Assembly: GCF_030540545.1 (NCBI RefSeq)
Contig: NZ_JAUNVZ010000006.1
Coordinates: forward strand, 113,814-171,328
Source of the DNA: Rothia sp. (in: high G+C Gram-positive bacteria)
GTDB lineage: Bacteria > Actinomycetota > Actinomycetes > Actinomycetales > Micrococcaceae
Reading direction: 5' to 3'
DNA: 57,515 nucleotides
Positions 7,252-15,406 of the stretch are shown here, piece after piece. The notes below the pieces were generated by a model that was not told the origin of the DNA, did no database searches, and saw only the letters and a program-made list of their open reading frames with translations. Position 1 is the stretch's first letter. Each line of letters opens with the position of its first letter. The position numbers and the translations under genes are program-made.

Positions 7252-8427
7252 TTGCAACCCTGCCGATGGTACCGCGCGCCCCATGAGCCGCACCGCGTTG
7301 CCTCGACTTTGGAACTTTTCTTTGACCTTGTTTTTGTGATTGCGGTCGGTATTGCCGGCACTCAGCTGCACCATGCGTTGAGCCACGGCCATGTTTTCCC
7401 GGGCGTAATGGCGTTTTTGTTTATTTTCTTCTGCATCTGGTGGGCGTGGATGAACTTCACCTGGTTCGCTACCGCCTTCGATAATGATGACTGGGTGTAC
7501 CGCGCCATGACCTTCTTGCAGATGGGTGGCGTGCTCACCATGGCTGCGGGTATCGCACCGTTCTTTGAATCGAACGATATTGTGGTGGCCGCTACCGGTT
7601 ATGTGATTATGCGCGTGGCCATGTGTGCCCAGTGGGTGCGTGCGGGTATGAACAACCCCGAGTATTCGCGTGTTGCGTACACCTACGCTGCTGGTATTGC
7701 GATCATGCAGGTGTACTGGGTGATTAGCGGCATGATGCACCTGCCCGCCCCCTGGAATAGTGTTGCGTTGATTATCGGCATGGTGGGCGAGCTGAGCGTG
7801 CCCGTGCTTGCTGAGCGTAAGCAGCAGACTCCCTGGCATGCGCATCATATTACGGAGCGTTACGGCCTGTTCACTTTGATTGTGTTGGGTGAGTCGCTGC
7901 TCGGTAGTGCGAATGCGATTATTGCGGGCGTGAATGAGGGCCACCTGGATTGGCGTTTGATTGCTATTGCTGTGATGGCGCTGGTGGTTGCCGGCGGCAT
8001 GTGGTGGATTTACTTCTGGGGTGAGCATCATATTGCTATTGGTGGCGTGGGTGAGACCCTGCCCTATGGTTACCTGCATTACCTGATTTTTGCTGCTGCC
8101 GGTGCGTATTCGGCGGGTGTGGAGCTGATGATTGACGTGGTGAGTCATCAGGCGCACGGTATTGACCGTGTGACGGCTGCGTATGCGCTCGCTATTCCGG
8201 TGGCTGTGTTTGTGATTGTGGTGTGGGCGCTGGTGATTCGCCGTCAAGCTAAACCTGTGGTGACCGGCGTGATTCACGCTTCGGTGGTGTTGATTTTGAT
8301 TGACCCGCTGATTCCGGTGCCGGCTGTGCTGACCATTATTGCGATGATCGCGATGGTGTGGGTGCTGGTGGTTAATGAGCCGGTAGCTGATGATTCCGAG
8401 CAGCATGCACAGGTTGAGGCTGCTTAG
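7252..8427 (+). CDS. Low temperature requirement protein A family (LtrA), probable N-terminal frameshift
   Basis: 391 aa as an uninterrupted frame from TTG. LtrA proteins are polytopic membrane proteins of unclear function, first linked to cold growth in Listeria. About ten hydrophobic helices and the hallmark HEPHRVASTLELFFDLVFV near the N-terminus are present. The family normally reads (M)xPRxPxExHR before that block. Here MTETQTTRRR...MVPRAP is encoded in a different frame from an ATG at 7221 and stops at TGA 7284, exactly where HEPHR begins in the second frame. So an indel of one or two bases near 7278-7284 probably separates the first 20 residues; otherwise translation begins weakly at TTG. 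The last residues are soluble and acidic. A hairpin terminator follows. Confidence 0.8.
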   Translation: MQPCRWYRAPHEPHRVASTLELFFDLVFVIAVGIAGTQLHHALSHGHVFPGVMAFLFIFFCIWWAWMNFTWFATAFDNDDWVYRAMTFLQMGGVLTMAAGIAPFFESNDIVVAATGYVIMRVAMCAQWVRAGMNNPEYSRVAYTYAAGIAIMQVYWVISGMMHLPAPWNSVALIIGMVGELSVPVLAERKQQTPWHAHHITERYGLFTLIVLGESLLGSANAIIAGVNEGHLDWRLIAIAVMALVVAGGMWWIYFWGEHHIAIGGVGETLPYGYLHYLIFAAAGAYSAGVELMIDVVSHQAHGIDRVTAAYALAIPVAVFVIVVWALVIRRQAKPVVTGVIHASVVLILIDPLIPVPAVLTIIAMIAMVWVLVVNEPVADDSEQHAQVEAA

Positions 8428-8467
8428 CCTGTAGAGGCTTAGTCTTTTATCGGATATTTTTCTGGAG

Positions 8468-8502
8468 GCGGTCCGTTACCCGTGTGGGTGCGGGCCGCTT
8501 TT
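8468..8502 (+). terminator. Intrinsic terminator after ltrA
   Basis: GCGGTCCG / CGGGCCGC stem with a loop rich in G and T, followed by TTTTTC. Confidence 0.75.
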
Positions 8503-8542
8503 TCGTGCCTTGGTGTGGGTTGCGGGGTCGGCGTTTCACCTC

Positions 8543-8601
8543 GCGAATAGTTATCGCCGTCGCGAGGGGTGACTTCCCTCGCGATGAAAAATACTATTCG
8601 C
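8543..8601. repeat. 59-bp palindrome, copy 2 (left arm diverged)
   Basis: The right arm is identical to copy 1 at 6729-6787. In the left arm TATTTTTCG is replaced by a diverged stretch, while the central CGCGAGGG...CCCTCGCG stem is intact. The rest of 8428-8877 shows no gene. Confidence 0.85.
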
Positions 8602-8877
8602 GACGCGGTAAGGGGAGGGAATAATCTGGGGTGTAATGGGGCTGGCGCGCTGAGTGCCTTTGTCATAGTTTGGGGAGTATGACTGATTATTACTGCCGTG
8701 GGTGGTGGGGTTGGGATACTCGGGGCAGTGTTTTTGAAATATGAGGGCGTATTTTTCAAATGCTATCCACAGGTGCGGGTCTTTGTTAGGAAACACCGCG
8801 TTTATCCACAGCCCTACGTATAGAGACTAAAAATTCCTGTCAATCTTGGGGTATCCCGAAAGATTAAGGAGTTAATC

Positions 8878-9582
8878 ATGAATGATATGGTCACGATTCA
8901 CGGCTTTGTTGCCACCGCCCCGACCACGCGCCTGATGCCCAGCGGCGCGCCGGTCACGAATTTCCGTCTGGGTAGCACGCCCCGCTGGTTTAATTCTTCC
9001 ACCGGTTCCTGGCAGGAGGGCGAGACGAATTGGTATACGGTGGCCTCTTTCCGTCGCCTGGCGAAGAATGTGCAGGCGAGCGTGCAGGTGGGTCAGCCTC
9101 TGATTGTCACGGGCAAGATCGCGATTAAGAACTGGACGACTAAGGAGGGCGTGCCCGCCACCGCAGTGAATATTGAGGCGTCCTCGGTGGGTATGGATTT
9201 GAATTTTGGTACGAGTTCTTTTGCTCGTTCTGTGGGTGCCGCTCCGGTGCCCGATGAATCCTATAGCGCTGACTACACTGCGCAGCCTGCTCAGAATGGT
9301 CAGTTTCAGCCTGCGGGTCATCAGCAGACAGCTACCCAGCATGGCAGGCAGATGAGCTACCCCTGGGGACAGTCTGGAGCGGGGCAGTCGGAACATGCCG
9401 GAGAGGATAATACTGGGCCAGCCCCGGTGGCCGAATCCCAGGTAGGTGAGACCCCAGCGCAGAAGTCGGAGGGGGAGAATCTGACGCAGGCGAAGCACAC
9501 CGACACTAAGCAGCAGGGGCAGGCGAGCGGTGCCTCCGCATTCTTTGCTGAAGGTGCAGATGATGATACGCCGCCCTTCTAA
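8878..9582 (+). CDS. ssb: Single-stranded DNA-binding protein
   Basis: 234 aa, ATG with AAGGAG 6 bp upstream. The OB fold covers about residues 1-110 (VTIHGFVATAPTTRL, NWYTVASFRRLAKNV, GQPLIVTGKI). A long Gln/Gly/Pro-rich linker leads to the acidic tip GADDDTPPF, the docking peptide for repair and replication partners (DDDxPF class). The N-terminal domain is divergent and the gene is not between rpsF and rpsR, so it is probably the second actinobacterial SSB (SsbB-like) rather than the replicative one; that is inference. It lies upstream of the competence-type genes comM and dprA, but not in their operon. Confidence 0.9.
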   Translation: MNDMVTIHGFVATAPTTRLMPSGAPVTNFRLGSTPRWFNSSTGSWQEGETNWYTVASFRRLAKNVQASVQVGQPLIVTGKIAIKNWTTKEGVPATAVNIEASSVGMDLNFGTSSFARSVGAAPVPDESYSADYTAQPAQNGQFQPAGHQQTATQHGRQMSYPWGQSGAGQSEHAGEDNTGPAPVAESQVGETPAQKSEGENLTQAKHTDTKQQGQASGASAFFAEGADDDTPPF

Positions 9583-9746
9583 GATGCACTGCTCAACTTC
9601 TAAGGTGCTCTGCTTAACGGGTGCCGTTCACGATGCGCCGTTCAAAACGCGCAACTTAAACGAGTGCAGCTCAAAGTACCGCCCCAAAAGGAGCACCACT
9701 CAAAACCTAGAGTCTGCACAACGGCATCTATTTCATAGCTCTATGC

Positions 9747-9776
9747 TTGAAGACCCGGGCGTGTATCTGGCATAAT
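9747..9776 (+). promoter_or_regulatory. Candidate promoter for rplS
   Basis: TTGAAG (9747-9752) and CATAAT (9771-9776) with an 18-bp spacer, about 165 bp before the rplS start. The -35 overlaps one arm of a long inverted repeat, so a more distant promoter is possible. Confidence 0.5.
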
Positions 9777-9876
9777 GAGTGTTTGTATGTATCGGGCACG
9801 CCCCTGCCGCAGGGGGAAGAGCGACCAACGGTACATGCCACCGGGCACCAATCCTGCCCGGGTCTTCAATTTTTCT
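9747..9876 (+). promoter_or_regulatory. Structured rplS leader region with competing hairpins
   Basis: Gene-free stretch 9583-9942. CCCCTGC / GCAGGGG forms a small hairpin near 9800. CCGGGCA / TGCCCGG at 9841-9861 followed by TCTTCAATTTTT looks like an intrinsic terminator. Its 3' arm GCCCGGGTCTTCAA (9856-9869) is also the exact complement of TTGAAGACCCGGGC at 9747-9760. L19 autoregulatory leaders are known in other bacteria; equivalence here is inference. Confidence 0.5.
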
Positions 9877-9942
9877 CAACGTGCATGCGTTGAGCCCTAT
9901 CTGAACCTTTTGACCTGCGGCAGATGGTTTCTGGAGAGTAAT

Positions 9943-10290
9943 ATGCAGACTCTTGACTTCCTGGATAAGAAGTCCCTCCGCAACGACATCCCCGAGTTCG
10001 GCCCCGGCGATACCCTGAATGTTCACGTGAACATTGTTGAAGGTAAGAACAGCCGTGTGCAGGTCTTCAAGGGCTTCGTTGTTGGTCGCCAGGGCGCAGG
10101 CGTTCGCGAGACCTTCACCGTTCGCAAGATTTCCTCCGGTATCGGCGTTGAGCGTACCTTCCCGGTTCACTCCCCGGTTATCGAGAAGATCGAGGTCGTA
10201 ACCCGCGGTGACGTTCGTCGTGCGAAGCTGTACTACATGCGTGATCGTCACGGTAAGGCTGCTCGTATCCGCGAGAAGCGCGAGTTCTAA
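9943..10290 (+). CDS. rplS: 50S ribosomal protein L19
   Basis: 115 aa, starting [19 protein letters not shown] with GGAGAG upstream; an in-frame upstream extension lacks family similarity and was not used. L19 sits at the 30S-50S interface. The body [32 protein letters not shown] and the basic C-terminus [20 protein letters not shown] are standard. Neighbours lepB and rnhB follow, a common actinobacterial order, but a terminator separates rplS from lepB. Confidence 0.97.
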   Translation: MQTLDFLDKKSLRNDIPEFGPGDTLNVHVNIVEGKNSRVQVFKGFVVGRQGAGVRETFTVRKISSGIGVERTFPVHSPVIEKIEVVTRGDVRRAKLYYMRDRHGKAARIREKREF

Positions 10291-10316
10291 TTCGGAACTA
10301 CGCCGTAACGTAACAC

Positions 10317-10347
10317 AAAACCCGTCTCTATTTCAGAGGCGGGTTTT
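10317..10347 (+). terminator. Intrinsic terminator after rplS
   Basis: AAAACCCGTCTCT / AGAGGCGGGTTTT stem with a 5-nt loop. Confidence 0.9.
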
Positions 10348-10446
10348 GCGCTTTAAGCGCGTCTTTTCGGCTCTCTTCAGTCGGTAACGAGCATTAACGG
10401 GTACAATGCTATAAGAGAGTACACCCTAAATGAAAGGTTGTCGTCC

Positions 10447-11502
10447 ATGGCTGATACCAGCACTACGAACCCGGATGATCCGAACTACCAGCCTCAGAGC
10501 CGCCGCGAGCGCCGCGAATTGGAAGAGCGTCGCGCTGCCGCTGAGAAGGCTGCACAGCACGCTGATGCTCAGGCTGAGAAGGATGCCTCCAGTGAGGATA
10601 CCGGCGTAGCTCTGCACGCTGAGGTTGAGGCTAAGCAGGCGGCAGCTGATCGTACGCAGGCTAAGGAGCACGAACGCTCTTTAAAAGCCGAATCTCAGGG
10701 TTCTTCCGAGGACTCTGACCAGGATTCTAAGGATTCTGATAAAGGATCCGAGGATAAGAACTCTTCTAAGCGCTCTCTCTTTGGGCGCGTCAAGAAAGAA
10801 GAGAAGGACCGTCTGACTCTCGCTCAGGCACGCGAAGAGAACCGCGTCAATGAGTGGGCATGGGCTCAGGTCAAGGACTACGGCTCGATCCTGCTGTACG
10901 CGCTGATTATTGCCTTTGTTATTAAGACTTTCCTGGTCCGCGGCTTCTATATCCCCTCGGGTTCTATGGAGAACACCCTGCAGGTTAATGACCGCGTGTT
11001 CATTAATGTTGCCGGTAGCTATTTCTCCGAGCCTAAGCGCGGCGACGTGGTGGTCTTTAAGGATTCGCAGGGGTGGATTCCCACCCAGCAGAAGGGCAGC
11101 AACCCGATCCAGTCCGGCCTGTCCTTTGTGGGTATTTTGCCGGATACTTCCTCGAACTACCTGGTCAAGCGTGTGATTGGTGTGGGCGGCGACCATATTG
11201 TTGCTGACGGCAAGGGCAAGATTACGGTCAATGGTGTTGAGATTACCGAGCCGTACCTGCACCCGGGTTCGAACCCTTCGGATATTGCTTTTGAGGTGAC
11301 TGTTCCCGAGGGTAAGTATTTCATGATGGGTGACCATCGTGACCGTTCGGGCGATTCGCGTTTCCACCTGGCTGATAACCACGCTTATATCGATAAGAGC
11401 GATATTCAGGGTGTTGTGTTTGTGATTGCTTACCCGCTGAACCATTTTGGTTTGCTGGAGGATCAGAGCAAGGTGTTTGAGAACGTTCCGAACGCTCGTT
11501 AA
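10447..11502 (+). CDS. lepB: Signal peptidase I
   Basis: 351 aa. Cleaves signal peptides from Sec- and Tat-exported proteins at the outer face of the membrane. Start ATG (MADTSTTNPD) is chosen because GAAAGG lies 9 bp upstream; a TTG three codons earlier abuts that site. The first ~130 residues are a charged, low-complexity cytoplasmic tail rich in Ala, Glu, Asp and Ser. One transmembrane helix (YGSILLYALIIAFVIK) follows. The catalytic serine is S173 in PSGSMENTL and the general-base lysine K241 in YLVKRVIGVGGD; MGDHRDRSGDSR is the conserved box E variant. The long acidic/basic N-tail is unusual against the ~260 aa norm but seen in actinobacteria. Many substrates are encoded nearby (SLH lysozyme, metalloprotease). 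Confidence 0.95.
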   Translation: MADTSTTNPDDPNYQPQSRRERRELEERRAAAEKAAQHADAQAEKDASSEDTGVALHAEVEAKQAAADRTQAKEHERSLKAESQGSSEDSDQDSKDSDKGSEDKNSSKRSLFGRVKKEEKDRLTLAQAREENRVNEWAWAQVKDYGSILLYALIIAFVIKTFLVRGFYIPSGSMENTLQVNDRVFINVAGSYFSEPKRGDVVVFKDSQGWIPTQQKGSNPIQSGLSFVGILPDTSSNYLVKRVIGVGGDHIVADGKGKITVNGVEITEPYLHPGSNPSDIAFEVTVPEGKYFMMGDHRDRSGDSRFHLADNHAYIDKSDIQGVVFVIAYPLNHFGLLEDQSKVFENVPNAR

Positions 11503-11529
11503 ACGTTCTTGCTTTTAGCCTGATTGAAG

Positions 11530-11570
11530 GCGGCGAGTGCGGTGCTGATGCGCTGCGCTCGCCGCTTTTT
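11530..11570 (+). terminator. Intrinsic terminator after lepB
   Basis: GCGGCGAG / CTCGCCGC stem around a 20-nt loop, followed by TTTTT. Confidence 0.85.
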
Positions 11571-11726
11571 GTGTGCTCGGAATGTTTGAGTTGGCAGGGT
11601 TCAGATGCGCTTTTCGATCCTGTCGGGAGGGTAGAGCGCGTATGCCGGTGCGCGCAGGCTGCGGCTCATAGGCTAGAGTAGAGACTAAGCAGATATCCTA
11701 GAGGGCACAGGAGAGAGGGGAGTAGC

Positions 11727-12545
11727 ATGGCGAATCAGAGCACATCAAAGACAGCAAAAGCACCCGCCCCGAGCGCCGATTTGGAGTATGAGAGCGGGCT
11801 GTGGTCGCGCGGATACACCCGTGTCGCCGGTATGGATGAGGTGGGTCGCGGCTCCCTGGCGGGCCCGGTGAGCGTAGGGGCGGCGATTCTGCCCGCCGGA
11901 ACCCAGCTTGAGGTGGGTGGCCTGATTGATTCTAAGGCTCTAAGCCCTGCCCGCCGCGAGTCGATGGTTCCGCAGATTGGCGCCTGGTTGGAGCATAGTG
12001 GTGGCGCGGTGGCGGTGGGTCATACTCAACCCGAGGAGATTGATTCGCTGGGTATGACTCTGGCTTTGCGTCTGGCGGCTCAGCGTGCCCTGGCGCAGCT
12101 GGCTTCCCATGGTTTTGTCCCCGATGCGGTGCTTCTGGACGGTAAGCACGATTGGTTCACCCCTCCCGAACCCGATTTATTCGGCGATCTTGACCCGGCG
12201 CAGGCCCATTACGCTCTGTTGGCGGCGCGCGCCTGGGGCGCGGCGGGAGCCACCTCCGCCCCTGAGGACCTGCCGGTGACTATGGTTATTAAGGGTGATT
12301 ATCGTTGCGCGTCTATTGCTGCCGCCTCGGTGGTGGCTAAGGTGGAGCGTGATGAGCTCATGGATGCCCTGGACGAGCAGCACCCGGGCTATGGTTGGGC
12401 GAAGAATAAGGGGTACGGTTCGGCGGCGCATCGCGCGGCGATTGAGTCGCAGGGCGCGAGCGTGCAGCACCGTCTATCCTGGTCGCTACCGGTCACCGAT
12501 GAACAGAGAGAAGCCGCCTATGCGGCACGAGCAGCTGGAAAATAG
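11727..12545 (+). CDS. rnhB: Ribonuclease HII
   Basis: 272 aa. Cleaves the RNA strand of RNA-DNA hybrids and removes misincorporated ribonucleotides. The catalytic block GMDEVGRGSLAGPV gives D37 and E38; the third acidic residue is in VLLDGKHDW and the fourth in SVVAKVERDELM. Start is ATG with GAGAGGGGAG upstream. An insertion rich in Ala/Gly (about residues 150-175, DPAQAHYALLAARAWG) lengthens it relative to the ~200-230 aa average. It is followed after 9 bp by the DUF2469 gene, the usual pairing in actinobacteria, so the two are co-transcribed. Confidence 0.95.
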   Translation: MANQSTSKTAKAPAPSADLEYESGLWSRGYTRVAGMDEVGRGSLAGPVSVGAAILPAGTQLEVGGLIDSKALSPARRESMVPQIGAWLEHSGGAVAVGHTQPEEIDSLGMTLALRLAAQRALAQLASHGFVPDAVLLDGKHDWFTPPEPDLFGDLDPAQAHYALLAARAWGAAGATSAPEDLPVTMVIKGDYRCASIAAASVVAKVERDELMDALDEQHPGYGWAKNKGYGSAAHRAAIESQGASVQHRLSWSLPVTDEQREAAYAARAAGK

Positions 12546-12554
12546 GAGTACATC

Positions 12555-12992
12555 ATGAGCGTTGAGGATCTGGAAAACTATGAGGTAGCCTCTCAGCTGG
12601 CACTCTACCGCGAGTATAAAGACGTGATGGCTCTTTTCTCCTATGCGGTGGAGACCGAGCGCCGTTTTTATCTGACCAATAAGGTGGAGGTTACGCCCCG
12701 CCCGGTGGGGGACACCGTCTATTTTGAGGTGCTCATGACCGATGTGTGGGTGTGGGATTTGTACCGCACCAATCGTTTTGTGAAGACTGTGCGCGTATAC
12801 GCTATTCACGATGTGAATATTGAGGAGCGCCTGCCGAATCAGGAGTTCTCTGTGCCCGATTTGCCCGCTGTGGATGCGCTGGGTGGTGCGGATACTCTGC
12901 AGATTCCCGATGATTTGAACGGGTTGGATCAGCTGGGCGGTAGCGATAGCTCGGATAATTCGGGCGAGAATACCGGCGATTTCCCCGCATAG
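12555..12992 (+). CDS. DUF2469 family protein
   Basis: 145 aa. Actinobacterial family of unknown function found between rnhB and yraN (Rv2901c type). The conserved N-terminal half reads SVEDLENYEVASQLALYREY and continues VETERRFYLTNKVEV, then YFEVLMTDVWVWDLYR and RTNRFVKTVRVYAIHDVNIEE. The last ~45 residues are an acidic Asp/Ser/Gly-rich tail. ATG start with GGAGTA upstream. A strong terminator follows, so the rnhB-DUF2469 pair forms one unit. Confidence 0.92.
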   Translation: MSVEDLENYEVASQLALYREYKDVMALFSYAVETERRFYLTNKVEVTPRPVGDTVYFEVLMTDVWVWDLYRTNRFVKTVRVYAIHDVNIEERLPNQEFSVPDLPAVDALGGADTLQIPDDLNGLDQLGGSDSSDNSGENTGDFPA

Positions 12993-13047
12993 GGCGCTAA
13001 AGCACCCTGTCATAATGCGTCATAATTCCCGTCATAAACTCGTGACT

Positions 13048-13091
13048 AACGGGCTGTTTTAGGTGGTAATACATCTAAAACAGCCCGTTTT
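13048..13091 (+). terminator. Strong intrinsic terminator after the DUF2469 gene
   Basis: A perfect 15-bp stem AACGGGCTGTTTTAG / CTAAAACAGCCCGTT with a 12-nt loop and a TTTTT tail. Symmetric enough to act in both directions. Confidence 0.92.
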
Positions 13092-13267
13092 TCTGTGGAT
13101 AACTTTGACTTTGATAGTTTTCACCGCATTTATCCACAGTTTTAAAATTCACCCCGAAAAATCCACAAAAATTCTGCCATGCTCTGCATATACACGTGCC
13201 ACGCCCGTCAGCATACATAGCGGGCGCAGCGCACTCCGATAACGCTGAGCAGAAAGAGAGAAGCACC

Positions 13268-13711
13268 ATGGCAGAGCATCAAAACCCCAAGCGCATCCGG
13301 CGAACAGCGGCAGCCCCAAGCCAGTACCACCCGAAACATATGCGCGTGGGTGCCTGGGGCGAGCGGACCGCCTGCGCCATTCTCGCCAGCCTGGGTTACA
13401 GAATTATTGAGCGCAATTGGCGCCCGAGCCCTGAGAGCAACCCGGAACGTATCCGTGGCGAAATCGACGCTATTGCTATTTCTCCCGAGGATGAACTGGT
13501 CATTATTGAGGTGAAAACCCGCTCCTCCCTGGACTTTGGTCACCCGCTGACCGCCTTTAACCGCGATAAGGGCAAGCGCACCCGTCAGCTGGCGTTTATG
13601 TGGGCGGGTCAGCAGGAACACCTTGATTTTAGGCTCATGAGGGTAGATGCCGTGGCGGTCACTGGAACTCCGGAACATTTCACCTTTGAGCACGCAAAGG
13701 CGGTGGCGTAA
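13268..13711 (+). CDS. yraN: UPF0102 protein (YraN family endonuclease-like)
   Basis: 147 aa from ATG (MAEHQNPKRIRR) with GAAAGAGAGAAG upstream; earlier in-frame starts lack a ribosome site. The restriction-endonuclease-like core is visible: GAWGERTACAILASLGYRIIERN, GEIDAIAI (catalytic Asp), VIIEVKTRSSLDFG (ExK motif). Biochemical role unclear; the family is linked by neighbourhood to comM and dprA, and to DNA processing. Its stop codon abuts the comM start (TAAATG), so translation is probably coupled. Confidence 0.92.
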   Translation: MAEHQNPKRIRRTAAAPSQYHPKHMRVGAWGERTACAILASLGYRIIERNWRPSPESNPERIRGEIDAIAISPEDELVIIEVKTRSSLDFGHPLTAFNRDKGKRTRQLAFMWAGQQEHLDFRLMRVDAVAVTGTPEHFTFEHAKAVA

Positions 13712-15250
13712 ATGGGTTTTGCACGCACCTATTCGGTGGCGCTGGTAGGTCTTGCCGGCAGCATTGTGGAGGTTCAGGCGGATATTTCATCCAATATGCC
13801 CGGCTTTGTGCTGCTGGGCCTGCCCGATACCGCTCTGGCTGATTCTAAGGAGCGGGTTCGTGCCGCGGCGGAGAATTCCGGTATGGCTCTGTGCCCGCGC
13901 CGTCTGACTATTAATCTGACTCCGGCGACCCTGCCCAAGCGCGGTACTGCTTTTGATGTGGCGATTGTGGTGGCGGCTTTGCAGGCTGAGGGGCGCCTGC
14001 GGGTGAGCGGCGATTGTGTCTTTTTGGGCGAGGTGGGTCTGGATGGCTCCTTGCGCCCTGTTCCGGGTATTCTGCCGGCGGTTAAGGCCGCGGCGGATGC
14101 GGGGCATTCCCGCGTGGTTGTGCCGGAGGAAAATATGGCGGAGGCTCAGCTGATTGAGGGTATTGCCGTGAGCGGGTTTAGCTGTTTGGCTCATCTTTTC
14201 GCGGCTCTGGATTCTAGCGAGAAGCTGCATGAGCCGGCGCGTGCGGCAACCCCTGCGCGTACGGTCAATACCGATACTCACCTGCTGGCTAAGGATATGT
14301 CCGATATTGCCGGTCAGGCGCAGGGGCGTTTTGCCCTGGAGCTGGCGGCTGCCGGTGGGCACCACATCCTTTTTAAGGGCCCGCCCGGTTCGGGTAAAAC
14401 CATGCTTGCCGAGCGTCTGCCGACCATTTTGCCCGAGCTGGATACCGAGGCGGCCATGGAGGTTACCGCCATTCGTTCCCTGTGCCTGGAGAATGAGCGT
14501 CTGGAGGCTCTGGTGCGCACCCCGCCTTTTGAGGCACCGCACCATAGCGCGAGTGCCCCGGCGATTCTGGGCGGCGGTTCGGGTATTCCTCGCCCGGGCT
14601 GCGTATCGAAGGCTCATCGCGGTGTGCTCTTTTTGGATGAGGCTCCCGAGTTCAAGCGCACGGTACTTGATTCTTTGCGTCAGCCTCTGGAATCGGGTGT
14701 GATTACTCTGGATCGGGCGGCGGCTTCGGCGACCTACCCGGCGGCTTTTCAGTTGGTTATTGCCGCGAACCCCTGCCCCTGCGGTAAGAATACGGGTACG
14801 GGTTTGGAGTGTACCTGCTCTCCTAGGGAACGTAAGGGCTATTTTGGGCGCCTTTCCGGGCCTCTGCTGGATCGTATTGACTTGAATTTGAGTGTGCCGA
14901 AGGTATCTTCGGCTGAGTTGGGGTTGAGCGGTACGGGGGAGAGTAGTGAGGTGATTCGCCGCAGGGTGCAGCAGGCGAGAGCGGCTCAGGCTCAGCGTTT
15001 GCGCGAGTTTGGGGTCTCTCTCAATGCCCAGACGAACGGCAGGATTTTGCGTGGCCCGCTCAAGCTGGATAGTTCCCTGACTAAGGATTTGAATGCGGCG
15101 GTGGATAATAATTCGCTCACGGCGCGCGGCTATGATCGGGTGCTGCGTACTGCCTGGACTTTAGCTGATTTGGATGGTGCGTCCTCTCCCAGCGCTGAGC
15201 ATGTGCAGTTGGCGCTCTTTTTACGTCAGCAGGGTGGCACGCTGAGTTAG
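13712..15250 (+). CDS. comM: YifB/ComM family AAA+ ATPase
   Basis: 512 aa. ComM is a hexameric branch-migration helicase that helps integrate incoming single-stranded DNA during natural transformation (family knowledge; shown in Vibrio and others). N-terminal domain ARTYSVALVGLAGSIVEVQAD; Walker A GPPGSGKTML near residue 225; Walker B VLFLDEAPEF; sensor and lid regions follow; a CPCG/CTCSP cysteine cluster (about 349-370) typical of YifB is intact. It sits directly between yraN and dprA, a conserved DNA-processing cluster. Confidence 0.95.
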   Translation: MGFARTYSVALVGLAGSIVEVQADISSNMPGFVLLGLPDTALADSKERVRAAAENSGMALCPRRLTINLTPATLPKRGTAFDVAIVVAALQAEGRLRVSGDCVFLGEVGLDGSLRPVPGILPAVKAAADAGHSRVVVPEENMAEAQLIEGIAVSGFSCLAHLFAALDSSEKLHEPARAATPARTVNTDTHLLAKDMSDIAGQAQGRFALELAAAGGHHILFKGPPGSGKTMLAERLPTILPELDTEAAMEVTAIRSLCLENERLEALVRTPPFEAPHHSASAPAILGGGSGIPRPGCVSKAHRGVLFLDEAPEFKRTVLDSLRQPLESGVITLDRAAASATYPAAFQLVIAANPCPCGKNTGTGLECTCSPRERKGYFGRLSGPLLDRIDLNLSVPKVSSAELGLSGTGESSEVIRRRVQQARAAQAQRLREFGVSLNAQTNGRILRGPLKLDSSLTKDLNAAVDNNSLTARGYDRVLRTAWTLADLDGASSPSAEHVQLALFLRQQGGTLS

Positions 15251-15406
15251 AAGTGTTCGGTTTTGAATGAGCTACAGACCGAGCCGTTTATAGAACAATA
15301 CACACGGTGATGTGAGTAATTTCTATGCGCTTCAGCGCCGCGAAGCGACACAGCAAAACAGGGTACATCACCACCTATAGATACCGTGAATAGAAAGGAA
15401 CTAATT

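Noticed and set aside
7237-8406. His-rich open minus-strand frame opposite ltrA
   Set aside because: Antisense of a membrane protein gene; the His/Asn richness is the complement of Val/Ile/Met codons.
10438-10446. TTG start three codons upstream for lepB
   Set aside because: It directly abuts the GAAAGG site; the ATG at 10447 has proper spacing.
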